A stretch of 38,259 nt of DNA from Coprobacter secundus (lineage in GTDB: Bacteria > Bacteroidota > Bacteroidia > Bacteroidales > Coprobacteraceae), in assembly GCA_000803105.1 (NCBI GenBank), contig JTDA01000023.1:1-38259 (forward strand). The letters run 5' to 3'. Every line of letters begins with the position of its first letter. Positions within the stretch are counted from its first letter, which is position 1. This document shows positions 36,552-38,259 of this stretch, one piece after another. Below the pieces are notes generated by a model. It saw only the letters and a list, made by a program, of their open reading frames with translations, had not been told where the DNA came from and did no database searches. A program made the translations under genes and the position numbers.

Positions 36552-36974
36552 ATGAAAAATTTAATAAAATATTTTACGTTCTTGTTGTTAGCTGTTTGTA
36601 TGGGCAGTTGTCAGAAAGATGAGATGTATACGGAATTTCCTGCACCGGTTTGGCAGGTTGATGATGCAAAATATTCGGTAAATATGACTGCCGTAGTAGT
36701 GTTACCTAACAATCTGTTACCTTATTTTAACGAAAATGACCAAGTTGCAGCATTTATAAATGATGAATGTCGCGGAGTGGGAATACTTGTCGATAATGCA
36801 TTTTTTGTGACGATAAAAGGGACTCCCGAGGAGATTTCAAATGTATCGTTCCGGTATTATAGTACGCAAAATAAATATATGTATACGACAGATTCCTTTT
36901 TGCCTTTTGAGCAGGATGCTGTATATGGTACGGTCGATGCTCCGGAAGTGCTATCCCTGAATATAGTTCAATAA
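36552..36974 (+). CDS. small lipoprotein, probably surface exposed, with the domain repeated in the giant protein
   Basis: I use the ATG at 36552 (MKNLIKYFTFLLLAVCMGSC); an in-frame TTG at 36546 adds two residues. The 140-residue precursor has a lipobox ending MGSC. The mature start C-Q-K-D-E resembles the lipoprotein export signal for surface lipoproteins described in Capnocytophaga (a Lys and acidic residues just after the Cys), so exposure on the outer leaflet is likely. The rest is one all-beta domain of about 110 residues that aligns by eye with two domains near the C-terminus of the preceding giant protein. It follows the hairpin by 17 bases and ends 16 bases before the chosen start of the OmpA-family gene. 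A role as anchor, cap or assembly partner of the giant is inferred from shared domain and position; no known function is recognised. Confidence 0.82.
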   Translation: MKNLIKYFTFLLLAVCMGSCQKDEMYTEFPAPVWQVDDAKYSVNMTAVVVLPNNLLPYFNENDQVAAFINDECRGVGILVDNAFFVTIKGTPEEISNVSFRYYSTQNKYMYTTDSFLPFEQDAVYGTVDAPEVLSLNIVQ

Positions 36975-36990
36975 TATGATAAAAATAGTT

Positions 36991-38232
36991 ATGAAAAAGA
37001 TAAATAAATATATTCTTTCCGGTGCATTATGCACCTTGTGCATATCTAATGGTTTTGCTCGTGCTGAAGGAAATGCAGAGCCGATGGATATTCGTTCGAA
37101 TTGGTATATTGAAATTGGCGCCGGTGCTCAACTGCTTTTTTCTGCGGATGCATCGAAACTTGATTTTGGAAAACGTATTACTCCATCGCTTTCTCTTACG
37201 GGAGGAAAATGGTTTTCGCCTTATTGGGGTACAAAATTTCAGATTCAGGGTTATGGGTTCAATGGAAATAGCACGACAGACGGGATATACTTGAATGACC
37301 CTTTGAATGGTGGATTGATTTATGGTCCTAATGACCCGGTCAGAAATGAGAGTGTTATTCGTCCGGATGGGAGCTATCGCCATTATTTGCGTTATATGAA
37401 TATGCACCTCGATTTTCAGGTAAGTTTGGCAAATTTGGTAGGGGGATATAAACCGGAGAGAAAATGGGATATTATTCCGGCTGTAGGACTTGGCTATGCC
37501 CATGCTTTTTCTTATAAAGGGGCTCCGAAAGTAAATGCCGTTTCTACCAATTTTTCTTTGATGGGAAAATATAAATTACCCAAAGGGTTCGATTTGAATC
37601 TGGAAGTCCAGAGCTCTTTGTTTCCCGACCAGTTTGATGGGCGTATTACCGGAGGAATGTATGAAAGTAATTGTGCAGTTACTTTGGGGGTAACTTATAA
37701 TTTTGAAAATAGAGGATTCAATATAGCAGGACGTAAGGCACGTAAGCCCAGACATTCTACAAGGAAATCAAGACGTGTCAGCTATGTACAGATTATCAAT
37801 CCAGAGGCAGCCATGAGAACTGTGGAAGTGGTTAAAACGGTGAATGATACAGTTTACAAGGAGGTGAAAGTAAGAGAAGAAGTTCCAATGAAAGCAAATG
37901 AGCCGCTTATGTTGGGGTCTATTCTTTTCGATATAAATAAGACTGTACCGGTACGTGGACAAGAAATTACGTTTGTGAATATTGTAAAGTTTTTGGATGA
38001 AAATCCCAAAGCAAAACTCCATTTGACAGGGTATGCTGACCAGCAAACTGGAACACCGGAGTACAATTTACGTCTTTCGACAAAACGTGGTGCTGCGGTT
38101 AAAGATATTTTGGTTGAGAAATATGGTATTGACCGTAAACGAGTAGAAGTTCAGGGAGTAGGTACAGATGCACAACCTTATGAACAGAATGAATGGAACA
38201 GGGTAGTTATTGTAACAGCAATACATAAATAA
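36991..38232 (+). CDS. OmpA-family protein: N-terminal outer-membrane barrel, C-terminal peptidoglycan-binding domain
   Basis: I start it at the ATG at 36991 (MKKINKYILSGALCTLCISNGFARA), which places the signal peptide at the front; an ATG at 36976 adds five residues. The 413-residue protein has an eight-strand-like barrel (about 35-245, from NWYIEIGAGAQLLFS to AVTLGVTYNF). A basic segment follows (about 250-270, rich in Arg and Lys), then a short linker, then an OmpA C-terminal domain (about 305-413, with LFDINKTVPV, LTGYADQQTG, YNLRLSTKRGAAVKDIL and the conserved N-R-V-V). The barrel sits in the outer membrane and the C-terminal domain grips peptidoglycan, so it could anchor the giant surface protein to the cell wall. 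In gliding Bacteroidota, giant T9SS adhesins are also often encoded next to OmpA-like or SprF-like barrels. It is the last gene of the operon visible in the window. Confidence 0.92.
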   Translation: MKKINKYILSGALCTLCISNGFARAEGNAEPMDIRSNWYIEIGAGAQLLFSADASKLDFGKRITPSLSLTGGKWFSPYWGTKFQIQGYGFNGNSTTDGIYLNDPLNGGLIYGPNDPVRNESVIRPDGSYRHYLRYMNMHLDFQVSLANLVGGYKPERKWDIIPAVGLGYAHAFSYKGAPKVNAVSTNFSLMGKYKLPKGFDLNLEVQSSLFPDQFDGRITGGMYESNCAVTLGVTYNFENRGFNIAGRKARKPRHSTRKSRRVSYVQIINPEAAMRTVEVVKTVNDTVYKEVKVREEVPMKANEPLMLGSILFDINKTVPVRGQEITFVNIVKFLDENPKAKLHLTGYADQQTGTPEYNLRLSTKRGAAVKDILVEKYGIDRKRVEVQGVGTDAQPYEQNEWNRVVIVTAIHK

Positions 38233-38259
38233 GACGAGATAAAACCCAAAATAACAATG

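Overview
The window looks like a chromosomal segment of an AT-rich, anaerobic Bacteroidota, most likely of the order Bacteroidales. The evidence is a hybrid two-component system (HTCS) regulator, several C-terminal sorting domains of the type IX secretion system (T9SS), a TonB-dependent receptor with a carboxypeptidase-regulatory-like N-terminus, a GH127-family glycosidase, OmpA-like barrels, almost no Shine-Dalgarno sequences, and TATTTTTG boxes that fit the Bacteroidota -7 element TAnnTTTG. A Barnesiellaceae/Coprobacter-like host is a guess from base composition and T9SS content only. I saw no rRNA, tRNA, CRISPR, prophage or insertion sequence.

Region 1 (1-5554): the 3' part of a hybrid PAS histidine kinase converges on a full-length HTCS regulator read leftward.

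Region 2 (5555-13540): a small glycan-degradation-like cluster runs away from the HTCS. It holds a GH110-like beta-helix protein, two tandem paralogous beta-helix proteins (all three with T9SS tails) and a GH127 lipoprotein. There is no SusC/SusD pair. The HTCS/beta-helix intergenic region has two inverted repeats, and a related half-site lies upstream of the GH127 gene. Strong terminators follow both paralogous beta-helix genes.

Region 3 (13580-21752): a housekeeping-like block. It holds the tRNA-modifying methyltransferase MnmD (minus strand), and divergently a TonB-dependent receptor, a 1003-residue TPR protein, and an outer-membrane barrel coupled to the TPR gene.

Region 4 (21763-23963): a membrane-embedded LuxR-type regulator and a divergent AraC-type regulator share a 380-base AT-rich control region. 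It carries two 20-bp direct repeats exactly 32 bp apart.

Region 5 (24017-38232): a candidate surface-adhesin operon. Its order is a small T9SS-tailed protein, a 771-residue tail-fibre-like repeat protein with two DUF1566-like domains, a 3207-residue LamG-rich T9SS giant, a small lipoprotein with a surface-export-type N-terminus, and an OmpA-family barrel. The small lipoprotein is a free-standing copy of a domain that occurs twice near the C-terminus of the giant. That links the genes structurally and makes this locus the best candidate for an undescribed system in the window. A perfect 13-bp hairpin separates the giant gene from the two anchor-like genes.
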